The notes: generated from the letters alone by a model not told the origin. DNA of 64,000 nt from Bacteroidaceae bacterium (GCA_017935785.1 JAGBGU010000045.1:34032-98031); one strand, 5' to 3'; shown: positions 17,195 through 26,588, counted from the stretch's first letter. A program made the numbers and translations.

Positions 17195-19768
17195 TTACTT
17201 TACTGTAACGTAGAATTTACGTGCAGAAATCTTTCCAGAGTAGTCAAGAGCAGAGTAGAAGAGCTCATAGGTGTAACCCTTCTTCATATTCTCAATGGCA
17301 ACGCCGTAACGGCTTCCGGGGAATACCTCGTTGAAATATTCACCGTCATTGACAGCGTCCAGGGCGGCCTTGCAGTCAGCACAACCGTTCTGTGCATTGT
17401 CTCCGTCCTTGTAAACATTGGTCACACCAATGAACTTCTTGAATGCGGGAGCAATGATTTCGCCTGTGTATGAGGTTGCAAATACATTGGCAATACCTTC
17501 ACCGGTGAAAGTGGTGGGATAATCCTTGTTGTTGCTCAACTGGTGGAACTGACCGTCAGCACCCTTATACAGCATGGTTACTTGCAACAAGTAGTTTACA
17601 TTATTGGCAACATCTTCGAAACGATTCATATATCCGTTGAGACGAGAAGACCAATAATTCAACTTGTTGATATAAGGCTCTGCCTTATCCATATAGTTGC
17701 CTACACCGGCAATTACTTGATCTTTAACAGTTTCAACTAATTCCTTCTCATCTATGTCAAGTTTGCCCTCAAGCTGTTCCATGTCAACAATGTTGTTGAT
17801 GATAGCTTCAACATTGGGGTCAATGTTGGGCAGGTTGGGAACACGGTTGTTGATAGAAGTACCCAATTGCATGTCATACAAGAACGCATATGACAAAGGC
17901 TTGATAGCTGTTGCGGCAATGGCATACTTTGAATATACACTGTTTGTCTTTTCGTTGCCTTCGGCATCGTTGAACTTCCATGAAGCCTTGATTCCGTAAG
18001 CATCCAAATTGCCGTTCAGTTCCAGGAATACGTTATATAAGCGGCTGGCAGCGGCTTTTACGTTAATGCCATCCTGGTGGTTCAGTACATCCTTGGCAAT
18101 ATCTTTCAGACTGTTGTAAATCATGCTCTTGTCTACGTCGATGGCAGGAATGTTGTCTTCATCAAATGTAGCAGTAGCCTCATAGAAGCCATTGTCAGCT
18201 GCACGGGTGAAACCGAAGTGCAGTATGGCATCAGACTTGGTCAGCTCGCCCAACTTTATTGCAGACTCTTCGTCCTGGCTGTTTACCAATGGCAACTTCT
18301 GGCCGGTAAAGTCTACGCTTGTGGGATTGATTGTCACATAAATTTTACCAGCATTTCCTTCCTCTTCCTCAACCAATACGGGCTGGCCGTACTTGCTGTA
18401 GCTTTCAACAGATGAGCCGAGCATTTCGGCATCCTTGTCAGTCATGGCGCACTCCTTATATATATAGTTGGCGGTGCGGACTGTGGGGAAACGAACATCT
18501 ACATCACTTTCGCCGTAGTAGCCCACCAGAATGTTAGACTGTATACCCCAGGGGAAAGCGAATGAACCGAATACGGGATTGCTAACTCCCTGAATGGTAA
18601 TGCTGGTAACCATTTCCTGAAGGTAGTTGTATAAGCCCTTAATGTATTGGAGGTTCTTCTGTATCTCAGAATAAATCTTGTCAATCTCAACCTTAATTTC
18701 ATTTACAGTTGCCTCCAAGGTGTTGTAGTTGCTTTCCAACTCTCCTAATTTTCCAGCAGCCATGGCTTCTACTTTCTTTGTGTATTCAATGGCTTCTGCA
18801 TGCATCAACTCAGCTGCAGTCAGTACATCGCGGAGAGCCTGCTTTGAAGCAAAGGTCTTCATTTCTTCAGCCAATGCTGCTATGCTATTACGCAATTCGG
18901 TATCATCGTATGCTGCATTGTGATCCAGATTTGCCAGAGAGTCCATCTTGGCGACAAGAGATTCGTACTGCTCCTGCAGGGTCGTAATCTGTGAGCTGTT
19001 GGTCTGTGCCAGAGCCAATGCATCAGCTGCGGTCTTGATGGCTTCTTCTACCTTGGGACCCCATGCTGTGATGATTTCGTTCAGTTGGGTCTTCAGTGCA
19101 TCAAGGTCACCTTTAAGGGTGTTCACGTCAGAGGTCAATGTGGCAGTGATGGCCTGCAGTTCTGCAATGGCCTGAGTGGCTGCAATGTTCAGGTCGTTTA
19201 CAACCTGTGCCAGATTGTCCACCTTTCCGTCTACAGCAGTAGTCTTGTCATTGGCTTCTTTAAGAGCGGCTTCCAGTCCGTCAACTGCGTTCTTTAAAGC
19301 TTCTTGTGTGGCCAGGTTTTGTGTGGCGGTTTCAATCATTTGCTTGATCTGGTCCTCTGTAAGTCCTGTGCCGTCACCAGTACAGGGGTGCTCTTTCATG
19401 TACTTTTCAATAGCGGCGGTAACCTGGTCTGCAGTCTGGAATCCCATCTTGTTGATGATATCCAGAACCATTGCTGTAAATTCATCAGCTGAAACCATAT
19501 TGGCAATGGCATCATCAATCATCTTCTGTACCTGCTCGGGAGTCAAGGTGCAGTTGCATTCCTTGATGGCTTCAATTTGCTTAATCAATTCTTCAATTTG
19601 GGCGGTCTGTCCTTTTACAACATCCTCCAATTTTGCATTCTTGTCTTTTAAGGTTTCCATATCAATGCGATTGATACCGCAATCGTCATGGTCCTTGCAA
19701 GAATTGAACATTCCCATGCTGGCTACTGCAAGCGCTAAAAGCATGGCTTTTGTGAAGTTCTTTTTCAT
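17195..19768 (-). CDS. long coiled-coil lipoprotein
   Basis: An 857-residue predicted lipoprotein: signal peptide with lipobox FNSC at residues 21-24 and the acidic start KDHDDCG. Residues ~35-380 are dominated by heptad-like Leu/Ile/Ala/Glu/Lys sequence (for example LKDKNAKLEDVVKGQTAQIE and LEAALKEANDKTTAVDGKVD), i.e. a long coiled coil of perhaps 40-50 nm, interrupted by NCTLTPEQVQKMIDDAI-like segments. The C-terminal half is a mixed beta domain ending SGKISARKFYVTVK. No named family recognised. Position before the OmpA gene, and the shape, suggest an envelope spacer or tether. A good promoter lies upstream. Confidence 0.75.
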   Translation of the reverse strand: MKKNFTKAMLLALAVASMGMFNSCKDHDDCGINRIDMETLKDKNAKLEDVVKGQTAQIEELIKQIEAIKECNCTLTPEQVQKMIDDAIANMVSADEFTAMVLDIINKMGFQTADQVTAAIEKYMKEHPCTGDGTGLTEDQIKQMIETATQNLATQEALKNAVDGLEAALKEANDKTTAVDGKVDNLAQVVNDLNIAATQAIAELQAITATLTSDVNTLKGDLDALKTQLNEIITAWGPKVEEAIKTAADALALAQTNSSQITTLQEQYESLVAKMDSLANLDHNAAYDDTELRNSIAALAEEMKTFASKQALRDVLTAAELMHAEAIEYTKKVEAMAAGKLGELESNYNTLEATVNEIKVEIDKIYSEIQKNLQYIKGLYNYLQEMVTSITIQGVSNPVFGSFAFPWGIQSNILVGYYGESDVDVRFPTVRTANYIYKECAMTDKDAEMLGSSVESYSKYGQPVLVEEEEGNAGKIYVTINPTSVDFTGQKLPLVNSQDEESAIKLGELTKSDAILHFGFTRAADNGFYEATATFDEDNIPAIDVDKSMIYNSLKDIAKDVLNHQDGINVKAAASRLYNVFLELNGNLDAYGIKASWKFNDAEGNEKTNSVYSKYAIAATAIKPLSYAFLYDMQLGTSINNRVPNLPNIDPNVEAIINNIVDMEQLEGKLDIDEKELVETVKDQVIAGVGNYMDKAEPYINKLNYWSSRLNGYMNRFEDVANNVNYLLQVTMLYKGADGQFHQLSNNKDYPTTFTGEGIANVFATSYTGEIIAPAFKKFIGVTNVYKDGDNAQNGCADCKAALDAVNDGEYFNEVFPGSRYGVAIENMKKGYTYELFYSALDYSGKISARKFYVTVK

Positions 19769-19868
19769 TTTGTTGAATATTAATTGTTATTATTTAAATA
19801 TATTTCAAAATTTTAATGTGTACCATCTAATGAGGACAAGGCATACCCCTAGTCTACCCAATAATGTG

Positions 19869-19899
19869 CAAAGTTATAAATAATTATTTTTACCCCAAA
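19869..19899 (-). promoter_or_regulatory. promoter of coiled-coil lipoprotein gene
   Basis: Minus strand: TTTG (19896-19899), 19 bp, TAACTTTG (19869-19876). Full match to the Bacteroides consensus; leader about 95 nt. The rest of the 19769-20165 gap is AT-rich with no gene seen. Confidence 0.75.
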
Positions 19900-20097
19900 C
19901 TTTTTTCAAAAAAACTTCTTGTTTTTAGTTAAATATAACAAAAATCGTCTTTGTTTTCCATATTTAGTCTATTTATTAAGTTCATGGCTCTTATTGATAA
20001 ATGGAGTGGCTTATCTCGATTAAGGTTTGTAGATTTCTTGTAATATTGCAAAGTTTAAATAAAAACAGCATTCATCTTCAAAAAGATGGCGGATAAT

Positions 20098-20128
20098 TTT
20101 GTGGAGTCGATTTTTTGGGGTACTTTTG
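20098..20128 (+). promoter_or_regulatory. promoter of rpoD
   Basis: TTTG (20098-20101), 19 bp, TACTTTTG (20121-20128), followed by the ATG at 20166. The TTTG is also the end of a second -7-like element, TAATTTTG (20094-20101). This fixes the start at 20166; an upstream in-frame ATG at 20130 would lie at the transcript's very start. Confidence 0.75.
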
Positions 20129-20165
20129 CATGACGTATTATGCTCTGGAGACTAAAAATACACAA

Positions 20166-21026
20166 ATGAGACAGCTTAAGATATCTAAAAGCATTACCAG
20201 CCGTGAAAGTCATGCATTGGATCGTTATCTGACTGAAATCGGTAGGGAAGACTTGTTGTCGTTGGATGACGAGATAGAATTGTCGCAGCGTATCAGAAAG
20301 GGTGATAAAGAAGCGCTTGACCGTTTGGTGCGCGCCAATCTGCGATTTGTTGTCAGTGTGGCAAAACAATACCAGAATCAGGGATTGCCTTTGCCCGATT
20401 TGATTACAGAAGGAAACATTGGCCTTATTAAGGCTGCCGAGAAGTTTGATGAGACCCGAGGGTTCAAATTTATCAGTTATGCTGTTTGGTGGATCAGACA
20501 GACCATACTTCAGGCACTGGCAGAACAAAGCCGTATTGTACGTTTGCCTCTGAATCAGGTAAGTGCCGTTAGCCGAATGAAGAAGGTTATCCAACAGTTC
20601 GAGCAGGAGTATGAGCGAAAGCCCAGTGCTCAGGAACTGGCGGAACTGACGGATGTGGCCGAAGATAAGATTCATGATGCCTTGCGTTCTGATGGCCGTC
20701 ATGTCAGTGTGGACGCACCTTTCCAGGAAGGCGAGGATAACAGTCTTCTGGATGTGATGACCAATCCCGATATGCCCAGTACGGACAATGTAATGATGGG
20801 CGAGTCGCTCACACTTGAGATTGACCGTGTGCTTTCTTCGCTTAAAGAACGCGAAGAACTCGTAATCAGAATGTCCTTCGGCATTGGCGAACGCGAAATG
20901 ACCCTGGATGAAATTGGAGACAAGCTTGGCCTTACTCGCGAGCGTGTGCGTCAGATAAAGGAAAAAGCAATCAAACAATTAAGAGAATCCGGCATGAGTA
21001 AGCAGTTAAAAGCTTATTTAGGATAA
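20166..21026 (+). CDS. rpoD: primary sigma factor RpoD (Bacteroidetes type)
   Basis: A 286-residue sigma-70 without region 1.1, beginning [20 protein letters not shown] as in other Bacteroidetes primary sigma factors. Region 1.2 ([10 protein letters not shown]), region 2 ([51 protein letters not shown]), region 3 ([15 protein letters not shown]) and region 4.2 helix-turn-helix ([20 protein letters not shown], then KEKAIKQLR) are all intact. It recruits RNA polymerase to the TTTG/TAnnTTTG promoters seen throughout this window. It is monocistronic: own promoter before, terminator immediately after. Confidence 0.97.
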   Translation: MRQLKISKSITSRESHALDRYLTEIGREDLLSLDDEIELSQRIRKGDKEALDRLVRANLRFVVSVAKQYQNQGLPLPDLITEGNIGLIKAAEKFDETRGFKFISYAVWWIRQTILQALAEQSRIVRLPLNQVSAVSRMKKVIQQFEQEYERKPSAQELAELTDVAEDKIHDALRSDGRHVSVDAPFQEGEDNSLLDVMTNPDMPSTDNVMMGESLTLEIDRVLSSLKEREELVIRMSFGIGEREMTLDEIGDKLGLTRERVRQIKEKAIKQLRESGMSKQLKAYLG

Positions 21027-21027
21027 T

Positions 21028-21065
21028 AAATGATAAAAGGCGGAACTTTCCGCCCTTTATCATTT
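21028..21065 (+). terminator. intrinsic terminator after rpoD
   Basis: AAATGATAAAaGGCGG pairs with CCGCCctTTATCATTT around a short loop, directly after the stop codon. Confidence 0.9.
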
Positions 21066-21072
21066 GTCAGTT

Positions 21073-21123
21073 TCTGGATTATCTAGAGGAACTAGAATCT
21101 CTAGAATTTCTAGATAATCCAGA
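21073..21123. repeat. CTAG array, 9-bp period, with 15-bp perfect inverted ends
   Basis: CTAG occurs at 21083, 21092, 21101 and 21110, exactly every 9 bases. The ends form a perfect inverted repeat, TCTGGATTATCTAGA and TCTAGATAATCCAGA. It lies between the rpoD terminator and the stop of the DUF4091 gene. Two related arrays are at 26063 and 26589. Confidence 0.8.
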
Positions 21124-21130
21124 GAAAATA

Positions 21131-22822
21131 TTACTCAGCTGCCCGCAGTGCGGCTTTGCATCGTTTCATTATGCCTTCGATGTCCACTTCGGGACCTACT
21201 GGCGCAACTGCGCATTCCTCTATAGCTTTGTTCAACTTTTCAAGTTTGGAGCCTTTGGCATCCTTACGCAGGATTTGGATTTTCTCAAAGTCCTGGATGC
21301 CTTCAACCAGACGTTCCATACGTATACTGCTTCCTCCGGGATATACCAGGAAACAGTCGCCTGCCGGCCAGTTGCCAAAGCGGGTATCCACCATTTGGTT
21401 ATTAATCCAGCTGTTGTATGCCCAGCGCAGATAGCCGCTGAAATTCAGAGCGGCTGCATGCCATCCCAGGAATGCAGACTCTGCCGGTGGGGAGAAGGTG
21501 AATGTGTTGGGACGGTTGGGGCCGCAGCAGGTGTAGAATGATATTCGGTTGCCCTTTTCTATATGCTTTGCCAGCGGAGCAGGCTCAATCAGTGCGTGGT
21601 CATAGCTGAAACTGATGTCATACATGCGTTCTGCCACTTCTGGGCCAAAGTAGTTAATCGCACCCTTGACTCTCCATGCCTTGTCTGCCTTGTACAACAC
21701 TTCGTATGCAGGCTCCAGCAGATTCTTCGGACGCTCATCCATGGCGATACAGGTCTTGCCAAACCATCCTTTCTGGCGAAGGTGTGCGGCAAAGTCTTTT
21801 AGGAATGGAACCAGGTATGCTTCGTATTCCTTGCTGCCGGGGTTCAGCGTGGGTTGGTAGGTACAGTTCTCTGCCTCGTCGAAATATTCAAATTTCAGAT
21901 GCCAGGGCACAATGGTGTAACAGTCAATCTGTTCCGTGATGCCGCAACTCATCATGAACTCTACCCACATATCAAATACCTTGTAGTCGTATTCCCATGT
22001 GCCGTCAATGCATTTTTTCTTGCCGATCATGCTTTCGAACGGGTGTTGTGTCTGTCCGTTCCAAGGGTGTTTGATGATACTGCAGGTTATTACCTTCTGC
22101 CCGGCTTTGGCCAGACGGGTCATTACGGGACGCATCAGTTCGAAGTGCTTTTTGCTCCACAACGGCACGTTGTAATGGCGGGCTACGGAATAGGGATTCT
22201 GCCACAGGTCAAGATGGAAATTCCATTTCGATGGTTCGGGCAGGGTGCGTTTGCCCACTTCTACTGTATACGGGATGGTCAGTTCTTCTCCGTCGCAGGT
22301 GGCGGTCAGTGTTCCCTTGTATTTTCCTGCCTCTGCATCCTGCGGTACGTCCACGTTCACCCACAGCGGGCGTAGTGTATTGGCCTCGATAGACATGGAG
22401 CCGGTGGTGGGTTCAAGACGGTCTGCCATCAGACACGAATCCTTTCGGGTATTGAAATAGTCGCTCATCACATATCGTACAAAATAAGTGCTTACGGCAC
22501 TTGCGGGAATGGTGCGTTTGCCGCATTTCAGATCGCTGGCCTTTACGCTAAGGCTGTTTATTGCCTGCGGTGCCATCAGTACGGCCTGGGCGTTCACACG
22601 TTCGCCTTTCCAAGCGTAGAGTGACAGGGTTTTTTCCAGTTTGGGCACTGCGTTGCGCTGGTAGCGAGTGTCAATGTCTCCCCATCCCAGACTTATTTTC
22701 TTCACTCCCTGCCATGCCTCAGCCGGTGCAGGCTTGGGGTCGGCATATTCCTTGTCGTTTTGTTGGGCAAGGGCAGGAAGAGCCGCCATTGCCAGACTCA
22801 TTAAGAAGATTCTTCCTTTCAT
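21131..22822 (-). CDS. DUF4091 secreted glycoside-hydrolase-like protein
   Basis: A 563-residue exported protein. The ATG at 22822 is chosen because it opens a signal peptide (MKGRIFLMSLAMAALPALAQ) and lies downstream of a good promoter. An N-terminal beta-sandwich (about 25-200; ERVNAQAVLMAPQAINSLSV) precedes a TIM-barrel-like region with KWNFHLDLWQNPYSVARHYN near 215, an acidic strand CIAMDERPKNLLEP near 375, and a C-terminal DUF4091 segment containing LRWAYNSWINNQ and GDCFLVYPG near 500. DUF4091 proteins are found in glycan-use loci, and at least some act as hydrolases on N-glycan-type or amino-sugar substrates; the substrate here is unknown. Asp/Glu in MDER is the likeliest catalytic residue, by inference. 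Confidence 0.82.
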   Translation of the reverse strand: MKGRIFLMSLAMAALPALAQQNDKEYADPKPAPAEAWQGVKKISLGWGDIDTRYQRNAVPKLEKTLSLYAWKGERVNAQAVLMAPQAINSLSVKASDLKCGKRTIPASAVSTYFVRYVMSDYFNTRKDSCLMADRLEPTTGSMSIEANTLRPLWVNVDVPQDAEAGKYKGTLTATCDGEELTIPYTVEVGKRTLPEPSKWNFHLDLWQNPYSVARHYNVPLWSKKHFELMRPVMTRLAKAGQKVITCSIIKHPWNGQTQHPFESMIGKKKCIDGTWEYDYKVFDMWVEFMMSCGITEQIDCYTIVPWHLKFEYFDEAENCTYQPTLNPGSKEYEAYLVPFLKDFAAHLRQKGWFGKTCIAMDERPKNLLEPAYEVLYKADKAWRVKGAINYFGPEVAERMYDISFSYDHALIEPAPLAKHIEKGNRISFYTCCGPNRPNTFTFSPPAESAFLGWHAAALNFSGYLRWAYNSWINNQMVDTRFGNWPAGDCFLVYPGGSSIRMERLVEGIQDFEKIQILRKDAKGSKLEKLNKAIEECAVAPVGPEVDIEGIMKRCKAALRAAE

Positions 22823-22867
22823 GGACTTTAAAGGTATTATAAGTTTAACTTTGCTGTATATACATTG

Positions 22868-22899
22868 CAAATTTATGAAAACTTCCGCATTATGCCAAA
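22868..22899 (-). promoter_or_regulatory. promoter of DUF4091 gene
   Basis: Minus strand: TTTG (22896-22899), 20 bp, TAAATTTG (22868-22875). It separates the DUF4091 gene from the surface-protein cluster upstream. Confidence 0.75.
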
Positions 22900-22941
22900 T
22901 AATGCTGCCAATTTTGTCTCCCTTTTGTTTTGTGTCTTCAT

Positions 22942-22968
22942 CGGACACGTTTTATCGTGTGTCCCTAC
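22942..22968. repeat. short GGACACG palindrome, copy 1
   Basis: CGGACACG, 6-nt spacer, CGTGTGTCC, then CTACC. Near-identical in layout to 28163-28187. Lies just downstream of the DUF4493 gene at 22975. Confidence 0.6.
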
Positions 22969-22974
22969 CGTGTG

Positions 22975-23706
22975 CTAAGGAGTTACTACAACATTCGTTA
23001 TAGAGGGAGTGAATGTGTCGTCGTAGGTGATTTCTATGCCGATGTATCCTAAGTCCGTGGCTTTCAGATGCAGTCTGGACAGCGTGCGTGCTTTCAGGGT
23101 AATGGTGCCTGATCCTGTGCCGGGCCTGCCCTCGCTGTCGGTGGCCTCCACCTTGTAGTCTAAGATTGCCGTGCCATCTTCGCCCACATTGAAATATCCC
23201 ATTTGCACTTCATCCGTAAAGGTGAGGCTGCGTCCGTTAAGTGTGGCGGTTACCTTGAATTCGGGATAGTAGAACGATTCGTCCTTCTTAATGCAGAATG
23301 CCGCATTGGCCATGGAGCAGGTTACCGTTACCGTCTTGCTTTTGTTTGCTTCAATATCGAATGATTCGCTTCCGGCGTAGCGGGGTTGTCCGTAGATAGA
23401 GGGCTGGTTCTCTGCCTCGGTTTTGGTGCAGCTTTCTGCTATCAGGTTGTAGCCTGTCCCTTCGGAAAGTGGGATAGGGCCGCTTAATTGCGAATAGCGT
23501 ACAGGACTGATAATCAGGTTTGCCCCCTTTTGGATGCTTACCAGATAGTCAATCTCTTCCGTCGTTCGGGTAAGGGCAGAGGTGTCCCTGCTGGGCGGAG
23601 ATACATGGAGCCAACCCTTGGGCAGCGGTTCCAGGTCGGCCACACAGGAGGTGGCAAGAACCGCCGTTAGTATAAATAGTATATATGGAATATGTCTCTT
23701 CATCAC
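22975..23706 (-). CDS. DUF4493-type surface lipoprotein
   Basis: A 243-residue lipoprotein, lipobox ATSC with Cys at 21. The single DUF4493-like domain shows the features repeated through this cluster: a beta strand LHVSPPSRD, a candidate processing Arg at 47 (SALTRTTEE, 26 residues after the Cys), a G-x-Y-x-L-I-A-E-S-C strand, the PRYAGSESF turn, the VTCSMANAAFCIKKDESFYY block and a C-terminal strand ITYDD. Last gene of the cluster in reading direction; its start overlaps the stop of the 773-residue protein by ATGA, so the two are coupled. Function unknown; proposed role as a surface-fibre subunit is inference. Confidence 0.8.
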   Translation of the reverse strand: MMKRHIPYILFILTAVLATSCVADLEPLPKGWLHVSPPSRDTSALTRTTEEIDYLVSIQKGANLIISPVRYSQLSGPIPLSEGTGYNLIAESCTKTEAENQPSIYGQPRYAGSESFDIEANKSKTVTVTCSMANAAFCIKKDESFYYPEFKVTATLNGRSLTFTDEVQMGYFNVGEDGTAILDYKVEATDSEGRPGTGSGTITLKARTLSRLHLKATDLGYIGIEITYDDTFTPSITNVVVTP

Positions 23707-26024
23707 TTCAAAATTTTTCTTATCGAGCCGTCCTTTTGTCTGACTATGTTGATGCCTTTTCGCAGTTGGTTTTGCTGTACACCGTCAAGACCATAGATGC
23801 CCTCTTCCGTCTGTAGAACGCTATCCTTCAGCTCACCGATATAAGTGGTACTTCCGCCCTCGTCCATTACTGCCACGCGAGCCCGTACATTTTCCCTCCC
23901 GAGGAAAGTGAAATAGGCCGTGTAGGCGTTTATGGTTGAGCCTTGAGCCCCAAGGCGGAATTTTCCACCGGCAATGCCGTAATTTCCTTCCATGTTCACG
24001 CCGGGAGTATAGTTGCCTTGCATGGTCCAATTGTCTAAAGTAATGTCTCCTGCTACTGGCACCTTTACGGTAACATCTGTCCATTGTGGATTAGTAATGT
24101 CTGAAGGCAGATAGACAACGTATGGTTGGTTGGCCAACATTATCCCATCTTCTTTTTTCTGAAGATATAATGTATATCCGTCCTGGCTGTTATAAGTAAC
24201 GAAAGCAAGTTGGGCTATGTATGCGCCTTCTACGGCATTGATGTCATATTCAAAGGGGAAAGTTGCAGTAAAGTGTCCTTGGGGAAGGGTACGATTAAGA
24301 ATGACCTGTTGGTAGGTTCTTGCTTCGTAGTTTGGGGCTTCTGTCGGATTCAAAAATAGTCTGTCGGCTTTGGTTTTTCCGGATACATTAATAACAACGG
24401 GAGTGCTGTTCTTTCCGCTGGGGTCAGTAATGGTAATGGTTCCTGTGTGTTCTCCTTCCGTGTTGTTAAGGTATGTAACCGCAATGGCCTCCGTTCCCAT
24501 AATATCACCGCCTGTTTGGGTTGTATTTATCGGGTTGACTATAAAATTTGAGTTTGAAGAGACAACCGCAGCACCAGCCCCCACATTACAATGGTTCAAC
24601 ACAAATGTCTGCGGCTCAACCGTAGCACCTTGATAATGTTCGCCAAAGTTGATTTCCGTAGTTTCTGTATTCATGTACCGGAGTTCGGTAATCTTTATGT
24701 TGCTCACATTTTCATAATATATGCAATAACATTTTATGCGAACATAGCGTGTGGTTGGTTTTAATTGAATCTCTATAGAACCTTTTTCAGTACCTGTTGT
24801 CCATGCTTCGGTGAAATTACTTCCATCTGCTCCTTCATAGACAGTCCATTTAACCTCACTATCTATATTGGAATCTGTAACTCTATAGTTAAAAGACAGT
24901 TTGTCTGGGATTCCAGTAAAGGCTATTTCGAACTCTCTGTTCCCATATGCCAAAGAATGATGTTGTATACCACCATCCCAAGCAAAACTACCACCATTAA
25001 GGTTTCTGGCAAGTACGCTCCAATTAGATTCAGTGATTTCTAAAGGCAAGTGATTCTGTGGCCTTTTCACCGTAATAGTATAGGACTCTGTTTTGGCATG
25101 CCAGTCATCATTACCGGCTTGGGTAACAGTGATGGTTGCAGAACCTTCGGTGTTATATGTTACCAATGTCCCGTCAATGACATTGGCTATGGATGTATTG
25201 TTACTTGAGAACGAGATATTTGTATCTTCGTTCGTTGTTGAAAAGAAGCCAGTGTATTCACTATTTGTCGCAACATTGCTGAGGTTCCATGTAAAAGCAG
25301 GTGTACCTTTGTCCTGCGCAGTACCTGTTACTTCAAACGATGTTGTTTTACCATTCATGGAAAGTGTAACGGTTCCTGTATGTGTACCAGCTGTGGTAGG
25401 AGAGAATTTTATTGTCACAGGCACATTAGTTCCATATTCTCCCATAGAACGAGATTCTATAGTAAAGGCCGTGTTTGTACAAGTTCCTGTTAATTCCTGA
25501 TTATAGGTTGTGTTGTTAAAATCTACATTAACTGTTGTGGAAACCGTTTTCCCAATTTTTACCTCACCCATATTCAGTGGGAGTGTGTTCGTAGATGACA
25601 TTGTTAAAGTGGTGGCACGGGTGACTTTGACGTTGCGAATTTGTTTTTTTCCTGTTGCTCCAGTCTCCGTAATAAATCTAACTTGATTTGAATTTATAGG
25701 TATTTCACAGGAGAATGAATACCATGTATCTGTTTTGGGAACATTAATCGTTAATGCTCTAGCCCAGTTGCTCCCTCCGTCCGTCGAATACTCTGCATAA
25801 AAGTGGTCTGTATTAGAGACAAACAAAATAGTGGTTCTTTTAGCTTCGAAAGTTAATGTTTTAGCAGGACCAGATAAGGTATAGCTTCCACTATTACCAA
25901 TGGTACTCCAATTTTTTTCAGCACTCTCATTCAACACATAACTCGTCGTCTGCGCCCACGCCTCACTATTACCACCCAGCAAGGCAGTAATCAAAACAAA
26001 TATATATAGTATCTTTTGCTTCAT
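23703..26024 (-). CDS. large secreted Ig-like repeat protein
   Basis: A 773-residue exported protein with a type I signal peptide ending SEAWAQ and no lipobox. It is built of beta-sandwich modules: an N-terminal jelly-roll-like part (about 25-140), two choice-of-anchor/ASPM-like Ig modules with VTIKFSPTTAGTHTGTVTLS (about 220) and GTEAIAVTYLNNTEGEHTGT (about 520), a discoidin-like or carbohydrate-module-like part between them with KPTTRYVRIKCYCIYYENVS, and a C-terminal part. The very end, QLRKGINIVRQKDGSIRKIL, is a divergent version of the GIYIVNGKK tail. It probably is a surface adhesin or glycan-binding protein. It overlaps the next lipoprotein gene by 4 nt. A 9-bp-phased CTAG array lies 39 bp upstream of its start. 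Confidence 0.75.
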   Translation of the reverse strand: MKQKILYIFVLITALLGGNSEAWAQTTSYVLNESAEKNWSTIGNSGSYTLSGPAKTLTFEAKRTTILFVSNTDHFYAEYSTDGGSNWARALTINVPKTDTWYSFSCEIPINSNQVRFITETGATGKKQIRNVKVTRATTLTMSSTNTLPLNMGEVKIGKTVSTTVNVDFNNTTYNQELTGTCTNTAFTIESRSMGEYGTNVPVTIKFSPTTAGTHTGTVTLSMNGKTTSFEVTGTAQDKGTPAFTWNLSNVATNSEYTGFFSTTNEDTNISFSSNNTSIANVIDGTLVTYNTEGSATITVTQAGNDDWHAKTESYTITVKRPQNHLPLEITESNWSVLARNLNGGSFAWDGGIQHHSLAYGNREFEIAFTGIPDKLSFNYRVTDSNIDSEVKWTVYEGADGSNFTEAWTTGTEKGSIEIQLKPTTRYVRIKCYCIYYENVSNIKITELRYMNTETTEINFGEHYQGATVEPQTFVLNHCNVGAGAAVVSSNSNFIVNPINTTQTGGDIMGTEAIAVTYLNNTEGEHTGTITITDPSGKNSTPVVINVSGKTKADRLFLNPTEAPNYEARTYQQVILNRTLPQGHFTATFPFEYDINAVEGAYIAQLAFVTYNSQDGYTLYLQKKEDGIMLANQPYVVYLPSDITNPQWTDVTVKVPVAGDITLDNWTMQGNYTPGVNMEGNYGIAGGKFRLGAQGSTINAYTAYFTFLGRENVRARVAVMDEGGSTTYIGELKDSVLQTEEGIYGLDGVQQNQLRKGINIVRQKDGSIRKILK

Positions 26025-26062
26025 GCAATATCGTTGTTTCTTGGATGGAACGGGCTGTTTGG

Positions 26063-26084
26063 CTAGATTATCTAGAAGGACTAG
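26063..26084. repeat. CTAG array, 9-bp period
   Basis: CTAG at 26063, 26072 and 26081, followed at 26090 by a one-base variant, CTAC. Upstream of the 773-residue protein gene. Confidence 0.75.
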
Positions 26085-26113
26085 AAAATCTACAACTCCG
26101 TCCTTGGCGACTT

Positions 26114-26557
26114 TCAGCGTTGGCTCTTGTATTTTTGCAGCTCTTCCTCCAATTGTTTTATACGTTCTTTCAGTTGTTCTATCTCGTGGGCCTGCGCCTC
26201 TATTGTTTCGTTTTGGGTTTGTCGGCGGCCCAGTCGGGCAGCCGTCATGCGTTCTTTTATGCCGCCTTGTTGTTGTTTTGTGGCCTTCTTGTCATGCTGA
26301 ACTTGTTTCAGCATCTGTCCGCGGTGGAACTTAACTCGCTGTGAGATCCTGAAACAAGTTCAGGATGACGGTCGCGCACAGCCCTCCGCAATGTTCTGTT
26401 TTCCAGAGCGTACCGCCTGCACTATCTGGTCTATGGTACGGTCATTCACCTTCTGGAACCGCTTGGTAAAGGCGAACGTCAGCTGGTACAGCACATCCGC
26501 TTTCTTGTAGAAGAAAAGATCTTCCCATTTGGTTTGGCGTCGAAGGAAATGAACCAT
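26114..26557 (-). pseudogene. four-helix-bundle suffix protein gene, interrupted by a palindromic repeat
   Basis: The first 59 codons (26557 to about 26376) encode FLRRQTKWEDLFFYKKADVL, then KVNDRTIDQIVQAVRSGKQN and IAEGCA, the N-terminus of the four-helix-bundle suffix domain family (23S rRNA-intervening-sequence-like). A stop then arises inside a 79-bp palindromic repeat (26291-26369). After the repeat the same frame reopens and gives GGIKERMTAARLGRRQTQ and a charged coiled coil, which fits the C-terminus of the same family. By my memory of the family (about 180-200 residues) some 70-80 residues of the middle are missing. So the gene seems to have lost its centre with the repeat left in place. 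The C-terminal half may still be translated from an ATG supplied by the repeat (MLKQVQHD). Confidence 0.7.
26291..26369. repeat. 79-bp palindromic repeat, copy 1
   Basis: Left arm GTCATGCTGAACTTGTTTCA and on to GCATCT; right arm AGATCCTGAAACAAGTTCAG and GATGAC. The centre TCCGCGGTG is shared with copy 2 at 42232-42317. REP/MITE-like, no coding capacity. Confidence 0.85.
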
Positions 26558-26588
26558 GGTGTTCTTTTTTTTGTTTTATCCAGTTTTG

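Noticed and set aside
20055..20978. 307-codon open frame opposite rpoD on the minus strand
   Set aside because: Shadow of rpoD; composition rich in His, Phe and Cys, no family, and it would run against a clear sigma factor with promoter and terminator.
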